From a virus, in the IMG/VR virus record IMGVR_UViG_3300032116_012273, positions 1-21,643 of that record: a DNA stretch of 21,643 nt; one strand, written 5' to 3'. Below, piece by piece: positions 1 through 7,214 of this stretch. Positions within the stretch are counted from its first letter, which is position 1. Each line of letters opens with the position of its first letter. The notes below the pieces were generated by a model. That model was not told the origin of the DNA, searched no databases, and saw only the letters and a list, made by a program, of their open reading frames with translations. The position numbers were made by a program, and so were the translations under genes.

Positions 1-2315
1 GCATTCATTGAGAGCAACTCAAAGTATCTTTTGTCTGGTTCGAATGAAATAACCTTTGATGCTCCCTCTTTGTATGCCCATCTGTTAAAAACACCAATAT
101 TCCCACCAAGATCAACAACAACATCACCTTGATGAATTCTTTTGAATCGATTATGGTAATAATCTTGTAAATTATAAATTTCATGATAAATTGCATGTGG
201 CCAACCATACTTATATGCAATATCCATTGTACTGCCCTCGATATTCCATATCTCACCCAAATTCAGTAACTCGTTTTCACCTAAAAAGAAATATTCTGAT
301 TTGTAAAAACTATCATCTCTTTTCATTTTAATAAATTCAATCATCTTATCCGAATTATTCGAATCTTTATTTCCATGAAAATATAAAATTTGTGATTTAT
401 CTTTAGGAACATATTGATAACCATAAATCCTATTGAAATTGTATGGTCCATTAACATTCCAAAATGTGTAGAAGTCTTTTAATTGTTCTTGAGTTTGTCC
501 ACTATCTCCATCATATGACGATGTGTCGAAATTTGACAATGGTAGATGTTTGGTATAGTTATATTTCCATCTCATTGCATTATCAATACCTTCATCATTC
601 CATAAATAATATTTGTGATAGTCTTTTAAATCTATTGATTTGTAATTATGAATAATCTCCTCAAACCACCATTTACATTGTTTATTATATATGAACATAC
701 AAACATGATTATATGGATGTTTCTTCTCCACGTTCCATTTGTTGGCTAAGTTTTCATTAAACGATTGTGAAAATTTATTGTCGTCAATCGTATAATATCC
801 ATAAAACTCCTCTTGTCTATGTATATCTGAGAGTGGGTAATTTGTAATGTCTTTAAAATATTTCTTTATGTCATCGATATTATAATTCACTACAACATCA
901 CCGTCAATCCAAATAAAATTTTCATAGTCCTCATTTAAAGATTCGATACAAGCATATTGTTTCCAATACCATCTGTCATGTTCGGAATAGTATGGTATGG
1001 ATAATTTTTTCTTGATTAAGTTTGGATAATCAAATGGTATGTCACAATCAACACCATATACAACTATCTTAGAAGTTGAGAATTCGTTAAATGACTTAAC
1101 AAGTTTCTCTATGACCGGCATATAATTTAAATTGCCGGTGGTAATAAAAACAAAGTCTTTGGATTTCTTTGGTGTTGTTACGAATCTGTCCGCAACTCCC
1201 TTAGCAATTTTATCCCAACTAAAATCTTCTCTAATCTTTAATGATTCAGATTTAGCTCTTAATTTATAATATTTGTAGTCCTCGTAGACATTTTTCATTT
1301 GTACTGACAAATCACCATAATCAGGTTCAATGTAATTACCAACGAATGATGGGTCTTGTGTTTTAGCTGGTACTTCATACAACGTACCAACAGGTATTCC
1401 CATACCTTTGGCAAATTGAAGTTGTGCACCCCAATTGGAATAGATTGATGGTGTTCCTGATGCCATCGCCTCAATCAATGGTAAGTTCCAACCTTCACTT
1501 CTGGCGCAAGAAACAAATACATCACCTTCTTGTAGGTAATTGATATACTCTTCTCTACTTGGGAAATGTACAATTTTAATTCTCTCATCATTTAAACCGA
1601 AATGATTCATTCTCTCTTCGGTGGTATTCATTCCATCGGTGGCAAACTTGTTATCAACAGAAACGACCAACTCCACAGATTCATTTTTATCAAATGTCTT
1701 TATGAATGTCTCTACAATTTCTTTTGTTGATTTCCTATATTCCCATCTACCAAACAACAAGAATCTAAATTTATCTTTGGGTGTAACCTTATCTGCCGGT
1801 TTAAATGTCTCACCATCAACACCTTCAGGAACAACGAAAACTTTTGATTCAGGATAACCTTGTCTAATCAAGTTATTTTTCTGCCATTCACTGGGTACCC
1901 AAAATTCATCAAATTTTAAAATTTGTCTAAAAAAATCTTGTGGGTATTCTGTTGTTTCCCATACGTTATATCCAATTGTATAACCTTCATAATTCTCATA
2001 AAAATAAGAATGATTAACATCGTTCAATACAATATTAATATCAGGTTTGAAATTACCTTTATATCCATTTAATGGATAATCACTCCTTGTACCATCTGAA
2101 TTATACAGAGTTTGTAGGATTAACATTTCTCTCATCTCATCTGTCATATATGGTTCAGTATCATGACAGGTTTCGGTATAATGTTTCCAAGTACTCCCTA
2201 CAGTATAATTTCTAACTTTTACGGTATGATATTTGTTTAATGATGTGAAGAACGATCTAGCATGGTTATTATAACCAGTATCCCCAATAAAGGATGTATG
2301 TACCAATATATTCAT
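1..2315 (-). CDS. Multidomain glycosyltransferase (GT4) - glycosyltransferase-like - FkbM methyltransferase fusion, truncated at the left edge
   Basis: Seen: one uninterrupted frame of 771 codons from ATG at 2315 to the window edge, with no stop and no phase change. Residues about 1-380 look like a GT-B, GT4-type glycosyltransferase: VVPEGVD (161-167), FLLFGRWEYRKST (185-197) and the donor-site motif SEGWNLPLIEAMASGTPSI (273-291). Residues about 385-660 form a second, GT-A-like module with WIDGDVVVN, whose DGD at 471-473 is a likely metal/nucleotide-sugar motif. From about 725 a methyltransferase begins with VVVDLGGNIGVF (732-743) and ISFEPD (756-761), the SAM-binding and acidic motifs of FkbM enzymes; the rest lies outside the window. 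Inferred role: adding two sugars and O-methylating a surface or virion glycan. The gene has its own promoter-like element. The domain order is clear; substrates are unknown. Confidence 0.88.
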   Translation of the reverse strand, partial: MNILVHTSFIGDTGYNNHARSFFTSLNKYHTVKVRNYTVGSTWKHYTETCHDTEPYMTDEMREMLILQTLYNSDGTRSDYPLNGYKGNFKPDINIVLNDVNHSYFYENYEGYTIGYNVWETTEYPQDFFRQILKFDEFWVPSEWQKNNLIRQGYPESKVFVVPEGVDGETFKPADKVTPKDKFRFLLFGRWEYRKSTKEIVETFIKTFDKNESVELVVSVDNKFATDGMNTTEERMNHFGLNDERIKIVHFPSREEYINYLQEGDVFVSCARSEGWNLPLIEAMASGTPSIYSNWGAQLQFAKGMGIPVGTLYEVPAKTQDPSFVGNYIEPDYGDLSVQMKNVYEDYKYYKLRAKSESLKIREDFSWDKIAKGVADRFVTTPKKSKDFVFITTGNLNYMPVIEKLVKSFNEFSTSKIVVYGVDCDIPFDYPNLIKKKLSIPYYSEHDRWYWKQYACIESLNEDYENFIWIDGDVVVNYNIDDIKKYFKDITNYPLSDIHRQEEFYGYYTIDDNKFSQSFNENLANKWNVEKKHPYNHVCMFIYNKQCKWWFEEIIHNYKSIDLKDYHKYYLWNDEGIDNAMRWKYNYTKHLPLSNFDTSSYDGDSGQTQEQLKDFYTFWNVNGPYNFNRIYGYQYVPKDKSQILYFHGNKDSNNSDKMIEFIKMKRDDSFYKSEYFFLGENELLNLGEIWNIEGSTMDIAYKYGWPHAIYHEIYNLQDYYHNRFKRIHQGDVVVDLGGNIGVFNRWAYKEGASKVISFEPDKRYFELLSMN

Positions 2316-2321
2316 TGAAAT

Positions 2322-2350
2322 AATATAAGAAAATAATTAAAAAGAATCAA
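2322..2350 (-). promoter_or_regulatory. Sigma70-like promoter TTGATT-N17-TATATT before the multidomain glycosyltransferase gene
   Basis: On the minus strand, TTGATT (2350-2345) and TATATT (2327-2322) are separated by exactly 17 nt. The -10 ends 6 nt before the ATG at 2315, so transcription would start at or next to the start codon. The element overlaps the end of the GNAT-like gene. The same arrangement, with 30 of 38 positions identical from -35 through ATG, occurs before cysC at 8566-8594. Confidence 0.55.
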
Positions 2351-2789
2351 CTTGTTTGAAACCTATTTTTTCAAATAATTTAATTGATTTTATATTCCAT
2401 TCATCTGTCTCTGAATATATTATATCATTTTTGAAAAATTTATCTATAATATCTGAAACAAACTCTTTTCCTGACCACATTTTTTGTTCTACTAAGTTCC
2501 TTACGAATAAGTTAAATAATAGGTAACCGTCATTGTGTTCTTTAAACCACACATGTCCAAATGCACAATTATCCTTAATTCCAATGAACATAATCATGGA
2601 ATTTTGAAATCTTTCTATTGATTTAACAAGATTAAACATATCTTCCCATTGAATTTCATTATTGAAATTCTTTATTGTATTTTCAATATAATTTGTATAT
2701 TCAATGTAATTGTCTAAACTGATTTTTAAAATTTCATAATTTGGCTTCAAGCAAACCAAATCTCCGATAGACAATTCAAATTTTATCAT
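2337..2789 (-). CDS. GNAT-like acetyltransferase
   Basis: A 150-residue protein. Its C-terminal stretch NIKSIKLFEKIGFKQV (residues about 132-147) is the typical last helix-strand of GNAT acetyltransferases, and FGHVWFKE (about 77-84) fits a core strand. I do not see a clean acetyl-CoA R/QxxGxG/A loop, so the call rests on fold-like pattern and length. In this setting it could acetylate an amino or hydroxyl group on a sugar, but that is inference. Its ATG overlaps the upstream sulfotransferase stop by 4 nt (ATGA), indicating coupled translation. Its stop lies inside the promoter-like element of the next gene. Confidence 0.55.
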   Translation of the reverse strand: MIKFELSIGDLVCLKPNYEILKISLDNYIEYTNYIENTIKNFNNEIQWEDMFNLVKSIERFQNSMIMFIGIKDNCAFGHVWFKEHNDGYLLFNLFVRNLVEQKMWSGKEFVSDIIDKFFKNDIIYSETDEWNIKSIKLFEKIGFKQVDSF

Positions 2790-3343
2790 ATTAGATTTTT
2801 TGAATTATTTTTGATAATTCTATATCTACTACCGTATGGGAATTTTTTATTTTTCAAATTTTCAATACCCAAATAATCTATAATCCTATTTATACCATTA
2901 CCGTAATATAAATCTTCATACGAGATTATAAAGTTATCATCATTATTTAAATATTTTTCCTTAAAGGATAATTTAAGTTGCTTAAAAAAAAGTTCTTGTT
3001 CTTCATTTTTTTCAATTTTTTTTATCCATGGGTTATCGAAATTACCTGTCATTACAGCATTTACCCAAGATTCTATTTGTTCTTTTTCGTTTTCCCTATA
3101 TAGATAAATTTTTTTATCTGACGTATTTAAAAATTCAGAGTAATCTTTATAATGATAATAATCTTCTTTAACTAAGAGATGTTCTGTTTTGTATTTATAC
3201 TTTTCAAGATTCTTTTCTTCATTAAACCATTTAGATTTTGGATTGGACGGTAAAAACATTACTGTGAACTCATCATTAAAATAAAACCAATTTGTAAGAT
3301 TTGTTGATCCACTTCTTGGTTCGGATAATATTGTTATAATCAT
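2786..3343 (-). CDS. Small sulfotransferase-like protein
   Basis: A 185-residue protein opening with MIITILSEPRSGSTNL; residues 7-16 match the 5'-phosphosulfate-binding loop (PRSGST) of PAPS-dependent sulfotransferases. KIYLYRENEKEQIESW (78-93) resembles the 3'-phosphate-binding region, with an Arg (83) and a downstream Ser (92). ISYEDLYYG further on matches the strand-loop usually found in the family. It is shorter than typical carbohydrate sulfotransferases (250-350 residues). It probably moves sulfate from PAPS to a glycan; the acceptor is unknown. It follows another sulfotransferase-like gene after 8 nt and couples to the next gene through ATGA. The window also has cysC, which can supply PAPS. 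Confidence 0.7.
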   Translation of the reverse strand: MIITILSEPRSGSTNLTNWFYFNDEFTVMFLPSNPKSKWFNEEKNLEKYKYKTEHLLVKEDYYHYKDYSEFLNTSDKKIYLYRENEKEQIESWVNAVMTGNFDNPWIKKIEKNEEQELFFKQLKLSFKEKYLNNDDNFIISYEDLYYGNGINRIIDYLGIENLKNKKFPYGSRYRIIKNNSKNLI

Positions 3344-3351
3344 TTTTTAAA

Positions 3352-4089
3352 CTATAAAATTGTTTTTTTTGTTTTAAATTCATCATAAATTTTATAGATT
3401 AAGTCATATTTCTTTTTAAAGTTATCGTCCAAAACTAAATTAGGTTTATAGTGCTGACTTGAGTTAATTTTTAATAATTTAAAGTCAATATTTAATTTAT
3501 TTGAAACCCATTCTTCTAATTTATAAAGTTCATTAAAGTCAAACCATATAATATTCGGATCATAATGGTGATATGATGAATGAGGTCTCACTAAAATTTT
3601 TAACATGTTTTTTCCGTAGTCGTTAATGTTAGATAATTCATTTTTTAAAATGAATTCATTTACAACTTTATCAACCTCTCTTGGGTTCAGCACATCATAA
3701 TTATCGTAAAAAAGTATTTCGTCCAAATTTAATTTCAAACATTTTTGAAATGTATCTTTATCAACCTTTAAATCCATTTCATGAATAATATGTTTCCATA
3801 AAGAAATGAATCTTTCGTATTTATCTCTCTTTACCGATATGACCTCATGTTCATCACCAAATTTTTTTCTTAAACCTATTAGTGGTTCGTGTACGTGTGA
3901 AAATTCGTATTGAAATTCATGAAAATTAATTTCACGATTATCTTTTTTTTGTGTTTTTTTTTGATTTTCAATATCGTAGATTTCATTTAGGTGCTTTATC
4001 GTTAAATTTTGTTTGATACAACTTGCCATAAATGATGTAGATGCACATCTTGGTAAAGAAATGTAAAAAAAACTATTTTCAATAAACAT
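3352..4089 (-). CDS. Sulfotransferase-family protein
   Basis: A 245-residue protein starting at ATG 4089, inside the TAATG that ends the zinc-ribbon gene. An upstream in-frame ATG at 4128 would force a 40-nt overlap and add residues before the conserved N-terminus. The protein begins MFIENSFFYISLPRCASTSF; LPRCASTSF (12-20) is the PAPS 5'-phosphosulfate loop. ISVKRDKYERFISLWKH (84-100) matches the 3'-phosphate motif, where Arg and Ser bind PAP. The middle, with HVHEPL, resembles carbohydrate sulfotransferases (Sulfotransfer_2-like). It likely O-sulfates a glycan. It is the first of two adjacent sulfotransferase-like genes, which differ enough in sequence to suggest different acceptors rather than recent duplication. 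Confidence 0.72.
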   Translation of the reverse strand: MFIENSFFYISLPRCASTSFMASCIKQNLTIKHLNEIYDIENQKKTQKKDNREINFHEFQYEFSHVHEPLIGLRKKFGDEHEVISVKRDKYERFISLWKHIIHEMDLKVDKDTFQKCLKLNLDEILFYDNYDVLNPREVDKVVNEFILKNELSNINDYGKNMLKILVRPHSSYHHYDPNIIWFDFNELYKLEEWVSNKLNIDFKLLKINSSQHYKPNLVLDDNFKKKYDLIYKIYDEFKTKKTIL

Positions 4090-4415
4090 TATAAAATTGA
4101 TTTTTTTTGTTTCTGAGTATCTTTCCATAATAACTCATCAACAGGTTCCCATTTTTTTTCAGGACACTCATTATATTTAATTGTGAATATTTTCTTTCTT
4201 AAATTGCATCCACATTTAAAACAATAAGGATCACCCGTAACATCTCTTTTTTCTCTAAAATGTTCACAACCCACACATATATTCCATCTAGCTTCAGCCA
4301 AATTTTTTTGCTCTTCAGTAGGGTTTGCAGAGGCCACCCAAGCATCAAGAATTGTAACAATTTTCGAAGGATCTTTTACAATATTCGATATGATTTGTTT
4401 TAATCCTAAATTCAT
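4089..4415 (-). CDS. Zinc-ribbon small protein
   Basis: A 108-residue protein with a helical N-terminal half and a Cys cluster: CVGC (47-50) and CFKCGC (65-70), then ECPEKKW (83-89). The pattern CxxC...CxxCxC...CP looks like a treble or ribbon zinc site. Such small proteins with a CxxCGC...CPxxKW tail are familiar in tailed-phage genomes and have no established function; I recognise the pattern, not a role. The ATG at 4415 follows the 49-residue ORF by 10 nt. Its stop overlaps the next start by 1 nt (TAATG). Confidence 0.65.
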   Translation of the reverse strand: MNLGLKQIISNIVKDPSKIVTILDAWVASANPTEEQKNLAEARWNICVGCEHFREKRDVTGDPYCFKCGCNLRKKIFTIKYNECPEKKWEPVDELLWKDTQKQKKSIL

Positions 4416-4424
4416 TAATATTAA

Positions 4425-4458
4425 TTTATAAATGTTTAATTTTCAACGCATTTATAAA
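4425..4458. repeat. Perfect 10-bp inverted repeat at the end of the 49-residue ORF
   Basis: The arms tttataaatg (4425-4434) and catttataaa (4449-4458) are exact reverse complements around a 14-nt loop. The transcribed strand would form an AT-rich hairpin covering the last codons and stop of the 49-residue ORF, 10 nt before the zinc-ribbon start. No U-tract follows, so it is not a standard intrinsic terminator. It could be a processing or translational element, or a weak AT-rich coincidence. Confidence 0.4.
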
Positions 4459-4575
4459 AACGTTAATTACGTTTTTAATTCCGTTTATTTGGTTAGTATC
4501 TTTCAATTTTTTTCTGGCAGGTTTAATACTAGTTCTATTCGGATATTTTAGGTTTTTGTTATTTTCTGTTGCCAT
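4426..4575 (-). CDS. Small hypothetical protein, 49 residues
   Basis: ATG at 4575, stop TAA at 4428-4426. The product starts MATENNKNLKYPNRTSIK and ends KNVINVFINALKIKHL: a basic, Asn/Lys-rich head and an amphipathic C-terminal helix. I do not recognise it. It fits neatly between the Hint gene (35-nt gap) and the zinc-ribbon gene (10-nt gap), on the same strand, and leaves no other explanation for this interval, so I consider it a real small gene. Its 3' end carries the inverted repeat at 4425-4458. Confidence 0.6.
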   Translation of the reverse strand: MATENNKNLKYPNRTSIKPARKKLKDTNQINGIKNVINVFINALKIKHL

Positions 4576-4610
4576 TTTATATTTTTTTATTATTTTTTAG
4601 ATTATTAAAA

Positions 4611-6386
4611 TTAATATCCAGGAGGTGGGGAAGGTGCTGGTGGTTTTTGGTTATTACACCAAGCACCTGGTGAAGGGAAATATGGTGAGTCAACACATGT
4701 ACCTCCCCATGGTGTTGATGTCCATGTATCACAATACTCATACGCAGGTCCTTCAAAATATGGCGCACTTGGGTTGCCGTATTGAACTCTACAACATGCC
4801 GATATTAATGAACATGCATTAACCACCCAACCGCCACTATTACAAAGTGCACAACCACCAGGATCAACTCCGGTATTATTAATATAATAGATGGTTGGGC
4901 TTGGACAATAAAAAACTCTACAATCGTAACTATAGTTATGTGTGATTAACCCATATCTATTATTACTACTTTCGTCCAATGTTAAAAATAAATCAAATTG
5001 ACTAACATCAAGTGAGTATGCAGAAATACTTTGATGTGAAAAACCTAAACTTGTAACAGTCCTTTCTACGATAGTTTCTGTTTCGTTGTCCCATATAAAT
5101 AAAATTGAACCAATCTCTATATGTTGATATAGTGTAAATTTAGCCACAGTTACTCCAGAAATTAATTTTTTTGTTAAGACCATTGCATGTGGTACATCGG
5201 AAAATGTTAATCCATCATCTAACTGAAATTCAATTATTTCTCCAAAATATTCTTTTCGCACTTTACTCACAACCACAGAATTTTCTATTGAGTAATTTTC
5301 AACGATATCTGAAGTTTGTCCAGTCCATGAAAGGGTGGAAAATTCACTAGTATTAATCGGTAGTGAAGGAAAATTAATTGATTTTACATTGTCGCCAACA
5401 TTTAGTTGGTCTATTGTTATAATTTCATTGTTAGGTTTTAGTATTTTTGTTCCAGAATCTGCAGATAACTTTATTGCGAGATTTTGATATAAAGAATTGT
5501 ATTTTGTGACATATCTATTTCTATCCCATATTTGTACATTATTATTATCATCATAGTCAGGAGTACTAACTAAATCTAAGATATTAGTTCCTTCTACGTC
5601 CCATAGATGTAAAATATCTAAATTTGAACCATAAATTAAATCTACACTTCTATAAACTTTTAATTTATTTAAAAACAAATTATTAGGGTCACATATAAAT
5701 TCTTGAAGATACTCATCAATTTGTAAATTATTTTTTATGTTATCTAATTCTTCTACTGTATTTACTTTTAATAATTTTGGATAGATGTTACTATTTGTTG
5801 GTGTAATTCTTTTTTTTATGAGATAATTTGGGTGGTCGTTATTATCCCTCAAATTCGTCCCAATCGAATCGAATCCCAAAATTTCATCGTCTATATATGT
5901 TTTAGGTATTAAATTTGGATTAGTATCATACATTAATTTTAAAAACTCCCAATTATCTTTGGCATAAGTGTCATCAATCAATGCTGTTGTGTCATATGCT
6001 AATCTTATTATTAATTTACCTTCACCATCCTCAACATTCGGTATTGTAATTGAATTATCATCTACCTTAATGGAGGATATCGTTATATTAGTATTTCTGT
6101 AAATGTCTCTCAACAATCTAATTAAGTTTACACCAGTCGTATCATCAATATAATTTTGATTTTTTTCTTCTGTTTCACCTTCATGATCCACAATTTGCAT
6201 ATTGTTGTTATTGTGGATAATCACTATTTCTTGAATATTATTATTAGTAATAAAATCGGTAAAAACGTTAATATCTAAATATCGAGAAACGTCCACACAT
6301 AGTGACACGTTAGTGTTTGTTTCAATTGCTTTGAAAGTACCATCAATATCTCTAATGAAGTCGGTACCGGTAATAAGTGATTTCAT
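4611..6386 (-). CDS. Hint (intein-like autoprocessing) domain protein with ATP-grasp-like head and Cys/Pro-rich tail
   Basis: A 591-residue protein. Residues 308-484 read as a Hint domain. SADSGTKIL starts it with Ser308 in the position-1 nucleophile place; ITIDQLNVGDNVKS (323-336) follows; block-B-like FSDVPHAMVL has His400; YGLITHN ends it with His483-Asn484. The residue after Asn is Tyr485, not Cys/Ser/Thr, so canonical splicing is unlikely and cleavage more plausible, as in bacterial intein-like domains. Residues 1-300 (TDFIRDIDGTFKAIETNTN near the start, YLIKKRITP and DEYLQEFI later) vaguely resemble ATP-grasp ligases. The tail 485-591 has ten cysteines and ends in PPAPSPPPGY. The gene has a good promoter-like element. 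A virion or secreted role is inference. Confidence 0.72.
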   Translation of the reverse strand: MKSLITGTDFIRDIDGTFKAIETNTNVSLCVDVSRYLDINVFTDFITNNNIQEIVIIHNNNNMQIVDHEGETEEKNQNYIDDTTGVNLIRLLRDIYRNTNITISSIKVDDNSITIPNVEDGEGKLIIRLAYDTTALIDDTYAKDNWEFLKLMYDTNPNLIPKTYIDDEILGFDSIGTNLRDNNDHPNYLIKKRITPTNSNIYPKLLKVNTVEELDNIKNNLQIDEYLQEFICDPNNLFLNKLKVYRSVDLIYGSNLDILHLWDVEGTNILDLVSTPDYDDNNNVQIWDRNRYVTKYNSLYQNLAIKLSADSGTKILKPNNEIITIDQLNVGDNVKSINFPSLPINTSEFSTLSWTGQTSDIVENYSIENSVVVSKVRKEYFGEIIEFQLDDGLTFSDVPHAMVLTKKLISGVTVAKFTLYQHIEIGSILFIWDNETETIVERTVTSLGFSHQSISAYSLDVSQFDLFLTLDESSNNRYGLITHNYSYDCRVFYCPSPTIYYINNTGVDPGGCALCNSGGWVVNACSLISACCRVQYGNPSAPYFEGPAYEYCDTWTSTPWGGTCVDSPYFPSPGAWCNNQKPPAPSPPPGY

Positions 6387-6396
6387 ATTATCTATA

Positions 6397-6425
6397 ATTA
6401 TATTAAAAAGTTATTTTTTTGTCAT
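6397..6425 (-). promoter_or_regulatory. Sigma70-like promoter ATGACA-N17-TATAAT before the Hint-protein gene
   Basis: On the minus strand, ATGACA (6425-6420; 5 of 6 to TTGACA) and a perfect TATAAT (6402-6397) are 17 nt apart. The -10 ends 10 nt before the ATG at 6386, which implies a 5' leader of only a few bases. The -35 lies within the last codons of the DUF2061 gene, so the Hint gene could be expressed independently of the operon upstream of it. Confidence 0.55.
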
Positions 6426-6639
6426 CATATTTTGTATTTTTTAACCCAAATTTCACGTATTTGTACCAAATCCTCTCGTGTATGAAATAGGTCATCGGCT
6501 TTATCAATAATTCAATAACGCTTAAAGACAGTGATATTTTTACGTCTTTAGTTAAGATTACAACCGAAACAAATGTCACAAAACTACCAAATATTCTGTA
6601 TGTGATTGTTTTTACTATGTGTCTTTTTACTGAAACCAT
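6403..6639 (-). CDS. DUF2061 family small membrane protein
   Basis: A 78-residue protein. KRHIVKTITYRIFGSFVTFV near the start, ISLSLSVIELLIKPMTYFIHERIWYK later, and two hydrophobic segments (about 13-30 and 35-52) match DUF2061, a family of short membrane proteins of unknown function that includes the conserved HERxW(Y) motif. The charged C-terminus likely faces the cytoplasm. From memory, members are often found near or fused with APS kinase genes in bacteria and aquatic phages, and a cysC-like gene is nearby here, so a link to sulfate activation is possible but unproven. The start overlaps the upstream oxygenase stop by 1 nt (TAATG). Confidence 0.8.
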   Translation of the reverse strand: MVSVKRHIVKTITYRIFGSFVTFVSVVILTKDVKISLSLSVIELLIKPMTYFIHERIWYKYVKFGLKNTKYDDKKITF

Positions 6640-7205
6640 TATATTAAGGTTTTTTTATAATTCTCAATAGGTTTCGTTTGAAACCAATTAACTAATGAAT
6701 ATCTAGTGCCGTTTGTAACAGGTGCCACTTTATGTATCATCGAAGACAAAAAAACAAACAAATTACCTACTCCCTTTTCTAATGTTAAAATTCCATCGCC
6801 GTCGGGTTTTAATTGTAATTCACCACCATCATAATCATTATTCAATTGTATAACTGTTGAACAATATCTTGTCTTTTGGTTATCTTGAATCCCAACATCG
6901 ATATGCCAATCGTAAAACTCACCAACTTTATATTCGGTAAATTGATATATATTGTTTTCAAAATTCAGTTCATGACCTTTTATGTTAATAATCGGAAATA
7001 ATAATTCCTTAAATCTATCATTCATAAATGAAAATTTATCATCATAATTTATGAACGCAACATCCGATACTCTTGATTTTTTATCTGGTACCAAATCTCC
7101 TCTTACTGTCGCATTTTTTAATTCATAATTCGCTAAAGAATATTTCATTATACTATCGCATTCATCTTTAGTTAAAAAGTTTTTAACGGTGGTATATTTA
7201 AACAT
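6639..7205 (-). CDS. PKHD-type 2-oxoglutarate/Fe(II) dioxygenase
   Basis: A 188-residue protein with a clear double-stranded beta-helix iron site. YDWHIDVG holds His101 and Asp103; MIHKVAPVTNGTRYSLVNWF holds distal His158 and Arg168, which binds 2-oxoglutarate. GGELQLKPDGDG (128-138) is the conserved turn of PKHD-type hydroxylases (PiuC/YbiX-like and prolyl 4-hydroxylase-like), slightly shorter than the usual 225 residues. These enzymes hydroxylate amino acids, peptides or small molecules. PKHD-type oxygenases are common in cyanophages and pelagiphages, where substrates are not known. The gene lies between the nucleotidyltransferase (9-nt gap) and DUF2061 (1-nt overlap). Confidence 0.85.
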   Translation of the reverse strand: MFKYTTVKNFLTKDECDSIMKYSLANYELKNATVRGDLVPDKKSRVSDVAFINYDDKFSFMNDRFKELLFPIINIKGHELNFENNIYQFTEYKVGEFYDWHIDVGIQDNQKTRYCSTVIQLNNDYDGGELQLKPDGDGILTLEKGVGNLFVFLSSMIHKVAPVTNGTRYSLVNWFQTKPIENYKKTLI

Positions 7206-7214
7206 ATTTTATTT

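Noticed and set aside
5-256. Minus-strand 83-codon ORF and plus-strand ORFs at 464-655 and 1621-1857
   Set aside because: They lie in other frames of the large glycosyltransferase fusion and have no recognisable motifs.
1-2315. A frameshifted or decayed gene region, because only short ORFs are obvious there
   Set aside because: The minus strand from ATG 2315 reads 771 codons without stop and arrives in phase at the edge; the gene is simply cut off by the window.
4089-4128. ATG at 4128 as start of the second sulfotransferase
   Set aside because: It requires a 40-nt overlap, while ATG 4089 sits in a TAATG junction like others in this operon and precedes the conserved strand.
4425-4458. T4-type late promoter (TATAAATA) before the zinc-ribbon gene
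   Set aside because: Only TATAAATT/TATAAATG are present, easily expected at this AT content, and no other gene here has a matching element.
4577-4822. Short ORFs on both strands over the 3' end of the Hint gene
   Set aside because: They are alternative frames of the Cys/Pro-rich tail; low complexity explains their openness.
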